Part shown: positions 23,536 through 31,043 of the stretch, piece by piece
How positions within the stretch are numbered: position 1 is the first letter of the stretch
Layout of the letters: each line of letters starts with the position of its first letter
Source of the DNA: Thermoplasmatota archaeon
Lineage (GTDB): Archaea > Thermoplasmatota > Penumbrarchaeia > Penumbrarchaeales > Penumbrarchaeaceae
Length of the DNA stretch: 36,199 bases
Direction: 5' to 3'
Assembly (NCBI GenBank): GCA_016928095.1
Contig: JAFGLL010000073.1
Coordinates: 1-36,199, forward strand
Program-made: the position numbers and the translations under genes
Notes under the pieces: model-generated
Database searches by the model: none
Told to the model about the DNA's origin: nothing
What the model saw: only the letters and a program-made list of their open reading frames with translations

Positions 23536-24524
23536 ACGCATACCGTCCTATGTTCTTCTCTTTCATACTCGAACAGATAAGGCAATAATTCCCGTATCAA
23601 TAACCTCGTCAATAGGAAAGAAAGCATTACAAAAGATAGAAATAATGAAACACCAGAATAATCTAATGGTCTCTCCGTATAATATTCGAAATATTCTTCG
23701 TTAACAAATATCTGGTCGGCATATTCCATCGAAGAGTAAGAATATGAAAAATAACTCGGGGAATCGTGGATAAATAAAATTAAAGATCCTCCGATCATCA
23801 AAACCATAATAATTACATATGCCGCCATAATAATTTTTCCGTATTTGTCATCTAAAGAAATTTTATTTATGTCGAAGATATAAAAAGAAATAATGAAAGT
23901 GATCAAAAATAGCACCACTCCGAATCCAAAATCTATCAATTGAAGGAATAATGTAAATAAAGGAATGATATTTGGCATCAGAGCAACACTCTTATCGATA
24001 TCTTTTCTGTTTCTATACGCAAAAATAAAAGTGGTTATTATCAATAATACCGCAATAACATTGAATGATATAAAGAATAACTTTCCGCTCATGGAGATGG
24101 AGAACGAAAATGTATTTATCGTCAAATTCACCGATCGGTTATTCGTATTCTTCCAGGTACAATGGTAGACATCTCCCGTTGATAATGGAATTTCTTCATT
24201 ACTATTCGATGAATCGATAACAAGTAACAACTGGTCTTCCTTTTGAATTTCGAAGACTATTCTTTCCGAGGCGGGTTCAACTTCCCATTTCCAGATCAAT
24301 CCAGGTTCGGACCATCTATGGGAAGAAGTTAAGTTAATTGCAACATAATCATACGCTTCAAGTAGGATGGACTCATTCTCCAATTCCCGGTCATCGAATG
24401 ACTCGATATCATCATCCTTGTCAATGTAAGTTAATGTTATAATTATTAACATATTTAATGAAAAAATGATCAATGCAAAAAAGAAAGCCATTGCAACCGA
24501 AAAAAATTCATATTTATTTTTCAT
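23532..24524 (-). CDS. AT-rich island polytopic membrane protein
   Basis: This 330-residue protein has an N-terminal TM (about residues 8-33) and an extracytoplasmic beta-rich domain of about 115 residues (WKWEVEPASERIVFEIQ, HCTWKNTNNRSVNLTI). About four or five further TM segments follow, with FFISFNVIAVLLIITTFIFAY, FGVVLFLITFIISFYIF, IIMAAYVIIMVLMIGGSLILF and LFLSFVMLSFLLTRLLI, and a charged tail. The ectodomain resembles emp24/GOLD-type sheets only in general look. The family is not recognised. It starts 22 bases after the Rhs fragment ends and is translationally coupled to the next gene. Confidence 0.6.
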   Translation of the reverse strand: MKNKYEFFSVAMAFFFALIIFSLNMLIIITLTYIDKDDDIESFDDRELENESILLEAYDYVAINLTSSHRWSEPGLIWKWEVEPASERIVFEIQKEDQLLLVIDSSNSNEEIPLSTGDVYHCTWKNTNNRSVNLTINTFSFSISMSGKLFFISFNVIAVLLIITTFIFAYRNRKDIDKSVALMPNIIPLFTLFLQLIDFGFGVVLFLITFIISFYIFDINKISLDDKYGKIIMAAYVIIMVLMIGGSLILFIHDSPSYFSYSYSSMEYADQIFVNEEYFEYYTERPLDYSGVSLFLSFVMLSFLLTRLLIRELLPYLFEYEREEHRTVCV

Positions 24525-24546
24525 AGGTATTACAACTCTTATTTCT

Positions 24547-24810
24547 TCAGGTTATCATAATCATATTTGTTATGTTATCCTCGAGTTTGATGCCGTAATT
24601 GAACGTCCAGCTCCTGCCGAAATCGGTGATATCATTCGATTTCTTGCTGTTGTATGACCGGATTACCTGTAGCTGTTTTCCAAAACCTCTGATCCTTAAA
24701 GAGATATCTATGCCGGAGGAGTGGTACAGATTGCCGTTTGACGCGTTCACCATCTTGCCGATATAATAATACCATCTCCTAAAGCCTGTATCGGCTATAA
24801 CAATACCTCC
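24547..24810 (-). pseudogene. Rhs/YD-repeat protein, N-terminal fragment
   Basis: An open frame of about 87 codons contains NGNLYHSSGIDISLRIRGFG and QLQVIRSYNSKKSNDITDFG, then RSWTFNYGIKLEDN. This is the recognisable start of the Rhs shell (DUF6531-type: GNLY...D.SI.G.G..L...R.YNS......FG.GW..NY). After it the frame stops (TGA near 24547-24549), and none of the long YD-repeat region is present. There is no signal sequence and only a weak start (ATG 24753). It is a decayed or deliberately truncated piece of an Rhs gene carried with the island. No toxin tip or core is visible. Confidence 0.65.
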
Positions 24811-24992
24811 TCACTCCTTCAGAGGATTTTGTAGCATTAATTAAAAGAGCATATATAATTAACCCATATTTGTAACACTTTCCGAATCACATCTCTCTTG
24901 TGGGAAGAGTCTGACCTATTCGGAAAGATCAGAAAGATGACAATGGAAGAGCCCAAATAGTGTGAAGGAGAAAACGATGGAAGTTGCCTATC

Positions 24993-26108
24993 TCACATCA
25001 GGTTGTCGGGGTTGAGACCCTTCAATTCGTCCAGGACAAAGATCCCGTCCTTCCTGATCAACACATCGTCGAAGTAGAGTTCCCCTCCGCCCCATTCGGG
25101 GGTCTGTATCAGAACCATGTCCCAGTGTACCTTCGACCTGTTCCCGTTGGGCGCCTCGTCATAGGAGTTGCCCGGTGTGAAGTGGATGGATCCGGATATC
25201 TTCTCGTCGAACAGCGTATCGAGCATGGGTTTCGTTACGAAGGGGTTCACCCCGATAGCGAACTCCCCTACATACCTCGCTCCCTCGTCGGTATCGAGTA
25301 TCTTGTTCAGGGACTCCGTGTTGTTGGCGGTGGCCTTCATGATCTTCCCATCCTTGAACTCAAGCTTCACGGAGGAAAAGACCTTGCCGTCATACAGTGT
25401 CTGGGTATTGTAGGCAAGGGTTCCGTTCACCGAATCCTTCACCGGAGCTGTGAACACCTCACCGTCGGGGATGTTGAGCTCCCCGTCGCATTTTACAACT
25501 GGTATGTCCTTGATCGAGAATCTGAGATCCGTCCCGGGAGCGACGATGCGCACCTTGTCTGTCCTCTCCATGATAGCTTTGAGGGGGTCCATTGCCTTCG
25601 ACATCTTGCTGTAGTCCATCGTGCAGGTGTTGAAATAGAAGTCCTCGAAGGCCTCGGTGGACATCTGCGCCTGCTGTGACATGGATGAGGTGGGCCATCT
25701 GAGAACCACCCACCGTGTCCTGGGAACCCTCCACTCAATGTGAACGGGCCCCCACCAGTACTTCTTATACAATTCCATCTTCTCCGGGGGGACGTCCGAG
25801 GTCTCTGTTATATTGTGGGAGCCGCGGAGGCCGATGTAGGCATCCGCCTTCTTCATTGTGGCAAGCTCGAGCTCGCCGATGGTCCTCATTGTTCCCTCAT
25901 CCGCATCCATGTAGAGCCTACGCAGGACCTTCGCGTATTTCTGGGAGACCAGGGGTCTGCCCCCCACCTCGTAGACCTTCCGGACCAGCGTCTCGACCAT
26001 CTCGACGGGGATGTCGAAGGTCTCTATGTAGATGGTCTCTCCTTTCTTCAGTTTCGTTGAATGGTCTATCAGGACATCAGCAAGCTTCTTCAATCTGGGG
26101 TCGTACAT
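24993..26108 (-). CDS. Leucyl aminopeptidase, M29 (aminopeptidase T) family
   Basis: This metallo-aminopeptidase of 371 residues has the M29 metal and catalytic residues in order: Glu in DGEVFTAPV, Glu in GEFAIGVNP, His in SIHFTPGNSYDE with the nearby Tyr, and HWD in KVHWDMVLIQTP. It should release N-terminal residues in the cytoplasm with two divalent metals. I chose ATG 26108 because AGGTG lies 5 bases upstream; a GTG at 26114 would overlap that site. A TATA-like TTTTTATACG lies near 26139-26148. Its last 38 codons are duplicated 2.1 kb downstream (22876-23012), which suggests the present 3' end was acquired or restored by recombination. Confidence 0.93.
   Translation of the reverse strand: MYDPRLKKLADVLIDHSTKLKKGETIYIETFDIPVEMVETLVRKVYEVGGRPLVSQKYAKVLRRLYMDADEGTMRTIGELELATMKKADAYIGLRGSHNITETSDVPPEKMELYKKYWWGPVHIEWRVPRTRWVVLRWPTSSMSQQAQMSTEAFEDFYFNTCTMDYSKMSKAMDPLKAIMERTDKVRIVAPGTDLRFSIKDIPVVKCDGELNIPDGEVFTAPVKDSVNGTLAYNTQTLYDGKVFSSVKLEFKDGKIMKATANNTESLNKILDTDEGARYVGEFAIGVNPFVTKPMLDTLFDEKISGSIHFTPGNSYDEAPNGNRSKVHWDMVLIQTPEWGGGELYFDDVLIRKDGIFVLDELKGLNPDNLM
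25063..25106. repeat. 44-bp perfect direct repeat, copy 2 (inside aminopeptidase)
   Basis: Lies in the C-terminal coding region of the intact M29 aminopeptidase and matches copy 1 base for base. See the island finding for interpretation. Confidence 0.8.
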
Positions 26109-26168
26109 GATCACACCTGCTTTGTGGAAGGCCTGTAACGTATAAAAATCCTGATGTGAGATATGTAT

Positions 26169-26194
26169 AAAAAAAAGGGGCCCCGAAGGGCCCC
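26169..26194 (-). terminator. UUCG-hairpin terminator after the thermosome gene
   Basis: On the minus strand GGGGCCC-TTCG-GGGCCCC forms a perfect 7-base-pair stem with a UUCG tetraloop, followed by eight Ts (26176-26169). It lies 25 bases after the thermosome stop. This is a textbook intrinsic terminator layout, noteworthy in an archaeon. The T-run alone should suffice for archaeal termination; the hairpin may also protect the 3' end. Confidence 0.85.
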
Positions 26195-26218
26195 GAAAAA
26201 AGTGTCTTGAGACCCGGA

Positions 26219-27901
26219 TCAGTAATCCATGTCTCCCATTCCACCCATGCCGCCGCCTCCCATTCCGCCGGGAGGCATGCCGCCAGGTGCTCCGCCAGGG
26301 GCACCGCCGGACTTGGATGCTATCACATCGTCGATCCTCAGTACCATGTTCGCGGTCTCGGTGGCTGCCTGAATAGCCTGGGTCCCGACCCTGAGAGGTT
26401 CGAGGACGTTGAGCGCCCTCATGTCCTCTATCTGGCCGGTGTACACGTTCACTCCATGGAACTTCTTACCCTTGGAGTGTGCCTTGTTGATCTCGATGAT
26501 GGTGTTGATCGGGTCTAGCCCGGCATTCTCGGCCAGGGTCCTCGGAACGACCTCGAGTGCGGTGGCGAAAGCTTCGATGGCAAACTGTTCCCTGCCCCCG
26601 GTCTTGATGGCAAAGGACCGAAGATCCCTCGCGATCTCTATGGCGGCCGATCCGCCACCCGCGGTCATCTTTCCATCCTCGACAGCGACTGCCACGGTGG
26701 ACAGCGCATCGTGAAGGCCTCTCTCGATCTCGTCGATGACGTGCTCGGAAGCTCCCCTTATGAGGATGGACACGGCCTTTGCGTTCTTGCAGCCGGTGAC
26801 GAAGGTCATATCGTCACCGCCGATCTTCTTCTCCTCGACGGCACCTGCCTTGCCAAGGTCCGAGGGGCTGAGGTCCTCCAGGTTGGAGATGACCTTTGCC
26901 CCGGTGGCCTTTGCCAGCTTCTCCATGTCGGATTTCTTGACCCTTCTTGCGGCATATATGCCGTTCTTGGCCAAAAAGTGCTGGGCCAGATCATCAATGC
27001 CCTTCTGGCAGAAGACGACATTGGCTCCCGATCCCTCGACCTTCTTTACCATGTTCCTGAGGATGTTCTCCTCGTTCTCCAGGAATGCCTGGAACTGGGA
27101 GGGGTCCGTGATCTGGATCTTCGCATCGACCTCTGTCTTCTTCACCTCGAAGGCCGCGTTGATAAGGGCTATCTTCGGGTTCTTTAGGAATGTGGGCATT
27201 CCCTCATGCACCCTCTCCTTGTCAACGATGATGCCTTCGATGAGCTCGGTGTCCTTTATGGAGCCTCCCTGTTTCTTCTCGACCTTTATATTGTCGATAT
27301 CTGCCTTCTTCTTTCCATCCCTGGTCTCCGTGATGGCGGTCACCGCTTTCACGGCGATCTCCGCCAGGAGGTCCTTCTTATCCCCGGCAGACTTTCCGGT
27401 CATGGAGGTCTTGGCAATATTCAGCAGAGCCTCCTTGTCGTCAGCGACATTCAATGAGATGTTGTTCAGGATATCCACTGCTTTCTCGGCAGCAAGCCTG
27501 TAACCCTCCGTGATGAGGGTCGGGTGTATGTTCTTCTCGATGAGCGCCTCGGCAAGCTTCAGAAGCTCACCGGCGAAGATCACCGCGGTGGTGGTCCCAT
27601 CGCCGCATTGCTCGTCCTGGGTCTTGGCAACCTCGATAACCATCTTGGCTGCGGGATGCTCGACGTCCACCTCTTTGAGGATGGTCACACCATCGTTGGT
27701 GATGACGACATCTCCCATGGAATCCACAAGCATCTTGTCCATTCCCTTTGGTCCAAGGGTCGTCCTTACAGCGTCGGCTATCGCCTTTGCCGCTGCAATG
27801 TTGTTGAACTGAGCACCCTTGCCGCTCTTCCGGTCGGTCCCTTCCTTGAGGACCAGTATGGGTGTTCCACCTGCATACATATTGTTTCCACCTGCGTACA
27901 T
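26219..27901 (-). CDS. Thermosome subunit (group II chaperonin)
   Basis: This 560-residue ATP-driven folding chaperone builds double rings in the cytosol. Signature motifs are [50 protein letters not shown] and [17 protein letters not shown]. The tail [29 protein letters not shown] is the flexible Gly/Met tail of the family. The N-terminus is unusual: [12 protein letters not shown] is a 7-codon duplication, so there are two in-frame ATGs (27901 and 27880), and each is preceded by its own ribosome site (GGAGG and AGGTGG). Upstream lies a promoter with two 11-base direct repeats 30 bases apart. A UUCG-capped terminator follows. It is the only thermosome gene in the window. Confidence 0.98.
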   Translation of the reverse strand: MYAGGNNMYAGGTPILVLKEGTDRKSGKGAQFNNIAAAKAIADAVRTTLGPKGMDKMLVDSMGDVVITNDGVTILKEVDVEHPAAKMVIEVAKTQDEQCGDGTTTAVIFAGELLKLAEALIEKNIHPTLITEGYRLAAEKAVDILNNISLNVADDKEALLNIAKTSMTGKSAGDKKDLLAEIAVKAVTAITETRDGKKKADIDNIKVEKKQGGSIKDTELIEGIIVDKERVHEGMPTFLKNPKIALINAAFEVKKTEVDAKIQITDPSQFQAFLENEENILRNMVKKVEGSGANVVFCQKGIDDLAQHFLAKNGIYAARRVKKSDMEKLAKATGAKVISNLEDLSPSDLGKAGAVEEKKIGGDDMTFVTGCKNAKAVSILIRGASEHVIDEIERGLHDALSTVAVAVEDGKMTAGGGSAAIEIARDLRSFAIKTGGREQFAIEAFATALEVVPRTLAENAGLDPINTIIEINKAHSKGKKFHGVNVYTGQIEDMRALNVLEPLRVGTQAIQAATETANMVLRIDDVIASKSGGAPGGAPGGMPPGGMGGGGMGGMGDMDY

Positions 27902-27906
27902 GTTGA
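27865..27906. repeat. 21-bp tandem repeat spanning the thermosome start
   Basis: 27865-27885 and 27886-27906 match at 18 of 21 positions and contain both start codons plus the AGGTGG ribosome-like site. A tandem duplication of the gene's first seven codons explains it. Confidence 0.85.
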
Positions 27907-27954
27907 TCTTTCCTCCTTTTCACGTTCATATTCGGGGGTGATACTGTATAGGTC

Positions 27955-27995
27955 ACTTCTATAAATATATTTCTAATTTATAAGACTTCTATAAA
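27955..27995 (-). promoter_or_regulatory. Thermosome promoter with 30-bp-spaced direct repeats
   Basis: The minus strand carries TTTATAGAAGT at 27995-27985 and again at 27965-27955, exact 11-base copies set 30 bases (three helical turns) apart, with TATATTTATAG between. They overlap TATA-like boxes about 55-95 bases before ATG 27901. Spacing on one face of the helix suggests cooperative binding of a regulator (for example a heat-shock repressor) or a doubled promoter. The repeats are seen; the factor is unknown. Confidence 0.5.
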
Positions 27996-28211
27996 AACAT
28001 ATCTCAACTTCATGTTGACTACCTTGCAGTGTACCCGTCGTACCCGTGACCGTTCGGGGTATGGATGCAGCTCTCGACAGTCCTCGACAAGCCATTTATA
28101 GTGGATACGGTTTTGCGAGAGGGTCGGGGGTTATTATGATCCCTTGACGAGGTAGATCTTTCATGATGGATGAAGACCCGCACCAACGTTCGCAATTTGG
28201 AGGTATTGTCC

Positions 28212-29504
28212 TTGATAATGGTAGGACCGACCAGAATATGGTCATCCGCTTCGATGCCAGTCAGGACCCTCATTGCAAATGTGCGGCGGAAGGTGCCGGA
28301 ATACATCAAGCCTGAGACCACTCTGCTCCGGCAGGTAGCCCTGGTCCTGGTCGTCTGCGGCATCATAGATCTTTTTCCGGGGTTCTTCCTTGGCCGGTTC
28401 GAAGATATCCTGATAAAGATCCCGGGTCTCCTGATAATCCTGCCGTCAACGGTCGGCCTCAGGGGCAACATATTCGGTGCCCTTGCCGCCAGATTGGGTT
28501 CCAAACTCCATCTCGGAACTATAGAGCCCCGCTTCAGGAGGAACAAAGAGCTTCGGGTTCAACTCGTGGCAGCCGCCATGCAGCTGTTCTTCCTTTCCGT
28601 CCTCATCCCAGTGCTCGCAGAGGTCGCAGGGAGGCTCCTCGGGATCTCGGTGGGGAATGTCGAGGACCTGGTGTTCATATCGATCATTGCAGCCCTCATA
28701 TCAGGGGTCTTTATGTTCATCATCACCTTCGGTGTCTCGTTCCTCACGTTCAAAAGGGGGTGGGACCCGGACAATGTATCGATCCCCATAGTTGCCACTG
28801 CCGGCGATCTTCTCACGGTACCGGTGCTGTTCCTTTGTGCCCGCCTTTCCATGAATCTATCGGACGCCACTGCGTTCCTTTTCTCCGGATCGGCCATCAT
28901 CATGGTGTTGCTGATATCTCTATACATGGCCTTGAAGGGTAGAGGTGGGTCCAGAGAAATATTGAGGGAGGCCCTGCCCGTGGCAATGGTTGCGGTAATG
29001 TTCTCCACCTTCTCGGGTCTCGTTCTCGGGGCCAGCTTCGATGCCCTCCTTGCCGGATCGATCTTCCTGATAATGGTCCCTGCCCTGAACGGGCAGGGGG
29101 GGAGCATGGGATCGGTCCTCGGTTCGAGGGTCACATCCTCAGCGTATCTGGGTCAGTATAAACTCTCCTTCAGACCGAACGAACTTGCGATCTCCTCGGG
29201 CATCTCATTATGGCTGATCTCGCTGGTCGTCTTTCTCCTTGTCATCGGCGGCGGCGGAATGCTGTTGGGTGTGATCACCGGTAGCTCCATCCCTCCGGTC
29301 CTGGAGGTCCTCCTGATCATGTTCCTCGGAGCTACCCTCATAACAACCGTAACATCTGCCGTCGCTTACTATATCGCTTTTCTGTCATTCAAGCTCGGAC
29401 TCGATCCGGACAATGTCGTTATCCCGATACTGACAGCCTTCATGGACGTGGTGGGTTCTGGCTCCCTCATCCTTGTCCTGCTGATCATCGGTGTTCTCTT
29501 CTGA
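28212..29504 (+). CDS. MgtE/SLC41-type divalent cation transporter, two-repeat fusion
   Basis: This membrane protein of about 430 residues is made of two homologous halves, each with a MgtE-type motif. The first copy has PSTVGLRGNIFGALAARLGSKLHLG and LDPDN-like GWDPDNVSIPIVATAGDLLTVPVLF. The second has VPALNGQGGSMGSVLGSRVTSSAYLG and GLDPDNVVIPILTAFMDVVGSGSLI. The PDN.x.P.....D turn lines the Mg2+ path in this family. There is no cytoplasmic CBS domain, so it differs from bacterial MgtE. I propose TTG 28212, which has GGAGGT 7 bases upstream; ATG 28218 or 28170 are alternatives and change only the N-terminal 2-14 residues. A TATA-like CATTTATAG lies near 28092. Confidence 0.88.
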   Translation: MIMVGPTRIWSSASMPVRTLIANVRRKVPEYIKPETTLLRQVALVLVVCGIIDLFPGFFLGRFEDILIKIPGLLIILPSTVGLRGNIFGALAARLGSKLHLGTIEPRFRRNKELRVQLVAAAMQLFFLSVLIPVLAEVAGRLLGISVGNVEDLVFISIIAALISGVFMFIITFGVSFLTFKRGWDPDNVSIPIVATAGDLLTVPVLFLCARLSMNLSDATAFLFSGSAIIMVLLISLYMALKGRGGSREILREALPVAMVAVMFSTFSGLVLGASFDALLAGSIFLIMVPALNGQGGSMGSVLGSRVTSSAYLGQYKLSFRPNELAISSGISLWLISLVVFLLVIGGGGMLLGVITGSSIPPVLEVLLIMFLGATLITTVTSAVAYYIAFLSFKLGLDPDNVVIPILTAFMDVVGSGSLILVLLIIGVLF

Positions 29505-29558
29505 GAACAAGAAGAAAGCGTTATCTACAGGGGCCCCTTTCCTCGACTTGGTGCGCCG

Positions 29559-30938
29559 ATGACGGATGACATCTATCAGGGATACAGGGGTCCCGCCCTC
29601 GAGGTCCTCAAGAGGGAGAAGATAATCGTCTGGGACAGGATAGTAGTGAAGACACCCGAAGGTCCGGTGGAAGGCATTCTCCTTCCAAGGTCGGCCGGGG
29701 ACGATTCCCACCTTGTCCTGAAGATGATAACCGGATACAACATAGGCATCAGGTACGATCACGTGATATCCATCGAGCAGAAAGGCCAGAAGAAAGCGAA
29801 CTACAAGATCCCTGAAAAGGAATTCCCCTACGACAAGGACAAACCCAATGTCACGATCCTCGGAACGGGGGGGACCATCGCCTCAAGGCTGGATTACCGG
29901 ACGGGAGCGGTGATCCCCGCGTTCACCCCGGGCGAGCTCTTCGGGGCCGTTCCGGAGCTGGCCGACCTTGCCAATATCACGACGAAGAAGCTTTTCGGGG
30001 TCTTCTCCGAGAACATGGGCCCACACCAGTGGAAAGTACTTGCCGAGAACATCAAGAAGGAGATAGAGGGAGGCGTCCAGGGTATAGTCATCGGCCACGG
30101 GACGGATACCATGCATTATACAGCGGCCATCATGAACTTCATGGTCCAGAACTCCCCCGTCCCCATCGTCTGCGTTGGAAGTCAGCGATCATCCGACAGA
30201 CCTTCATCCGATGCTGCAAGGACACTTATCGGTTCCGTGACGACCGCAGCCTTTTCCGATGTTGCCGAGACTGTCGTCACCATGTTCGGTACCACCTCTG
30301 ACAGGTATATCTTCATACACCCGGGGACCCGGGTCCGCAAGATGCATTCCTCGTACCGCAACACCTTCAAGACCCTCGGGGACATACCCATCGGCAAGGT
30401 GGAGGACGGGCAGTTCACCTATTTCAGGAACGACTACCGGAAAAGGAGGACCGATACGGAGGTGGAGATCTATCCCAGGTTCGAGGAACGGGTATCCATC
30501 CTGTATTACTACCCCAACATGCACCCGGACATCCTGGAATCCATGATCGATAAAAGATACAAGGGCATCATAATAGCCGGGACCGGTCTGGGCCATGTAA
30601 ACAAACCCCTGTACGACCCGATCCAGAGGGCCCATGATGAGGGCATTCCCATGTTCATGACCGTTCAGACGCTCTACGGATATACTCACATGTTCGTTTA
30701 CGACACGGGAAGGGACCTGATGGCAAGAGGTGTGGTACCGCTCGACAACATGCTGCCCGAGGTGGCATACTGCAAGCTCGGATGGGTCATGGGACAGACC
30801 CAGGACCCGGAGGGTATCAGGAAGATGATGCTAACACCGATAAGCAGGGAGATCACACCCCGGGAGCCATATAACGGGTTCGTTCAGGGTCAGGGTGGCA
30901 TGGGCATGGTGGAGGATTTCCTGAAGGAGTTCTCCTGA
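29559..30938 (+). CDS. gatD: Glutamyl-tRNA(Gln) amidotransferase subunit D (GatD)
   Basis: This 459-residue asparaginase-like subunit frees ammonia from Gln/Asn for the archaeal GatDE complex, which converts Glu-tRNA(Gln) to Gln-tRNA(Gln). The N-terminal small domain (residues about 1-80) precedes the asparaginase fold with the first catalytic Thr in LGTGGTIASRLDYRTGAV and the second set in VIGHGTDTMHYTAA. Further family motifs are GSQRSSDRPSSDA and GTGLGHVN. It is 55 bases downstream of the transporter. The partner gene gatE usually follows but is absent here; the next gene encodes a surface protein, so gatE must lie elsewhere. Confidence 0.97.
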   Translation: MTDDIYQGYRGPALEVLKREKIIVWDRIVVKTPEGPVEGILLPRSAGDDSHLVLKMITGYNIGIRYDHVISIEQKGQKKANYKIPEKEFPYDKDKPNVTILGTGGTIASRLDYRTGAVIPAFTPGELFGAVPELADLANITTKKLFGVFSENMGPHQWKVLAENIKKEIEGGVQGIVIGHGTDTMHYTAAIMNFMVQNSPVPIVCVGSQRSSDRPSSDAARTLIGSVTTAAFSDVAETVVTMFGTTSDRYIFIHPGTRVRKMHSSYRNTFKTLGDIPIGKVEDGQFTYFRNDYRKRRTDTEVEIYPRFEERVSILYYYPNMHPDILESMIDKRYKGIIIAGTGLGHVNKPLYDPIQRAHDEGIPMFMTVQTLYGYTHMFVYDTGRDLMARGVVPLDNMLPEVAYCKLGWVMGQTQDPEGIRKMMLTPISREITPREPYNGFVQGQGGMGMVEDFLKEFS

Positions 30939-30989
30939 GGCTGTCCGCTCGGAAATAAGTATCCCGGGCTTTGCCTATTCCGTCTTCTT

Positions 30990-31003
30990 AATGTTTAAAT
31001 AAT
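30990..31003 (+). promoter_or_regulatory. TATA box for giant surface protein
   Basis: ATGTTTAAATAAT at about 30991-31003 lies in the gap after gatD. A start about 25 bases on would fall past ATG 31014, favouring 31044 as the translated start. Confidence 0.45.
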
Positions 31004-31043
31004 TACCAATACCATGGACCCCGGTCAGACTTATACGGGACCT

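Larger units (their letters stand above)
22990..25062. mobile_element. AT-rich island between direct repeats
   Basis: This segment is markedly richer in A/T than its neighbours and uses AT-ending codons. It holds an Rhs N-terminal fragment and two orphan membrane-protein genes, all on the minus strand. It is bounded by the 44-base repeats of the aminopeptidase 3' end. I see no integrase or transposase inside, so it may be the residue of a larger integrated element or a hitch-hiking cargo. Horizontal origin is inferred from composition and structure. Confidence 0.6.

Noticed and set aside
24984-25679. 231-codon plus-strand frame within the aminopeptidase gene
   Set aside because: Shadow of the M29 aminopeptidase; the plus-strand similarity to 22744-23019 is simply the duplicated peptidase 3' end read backwards.
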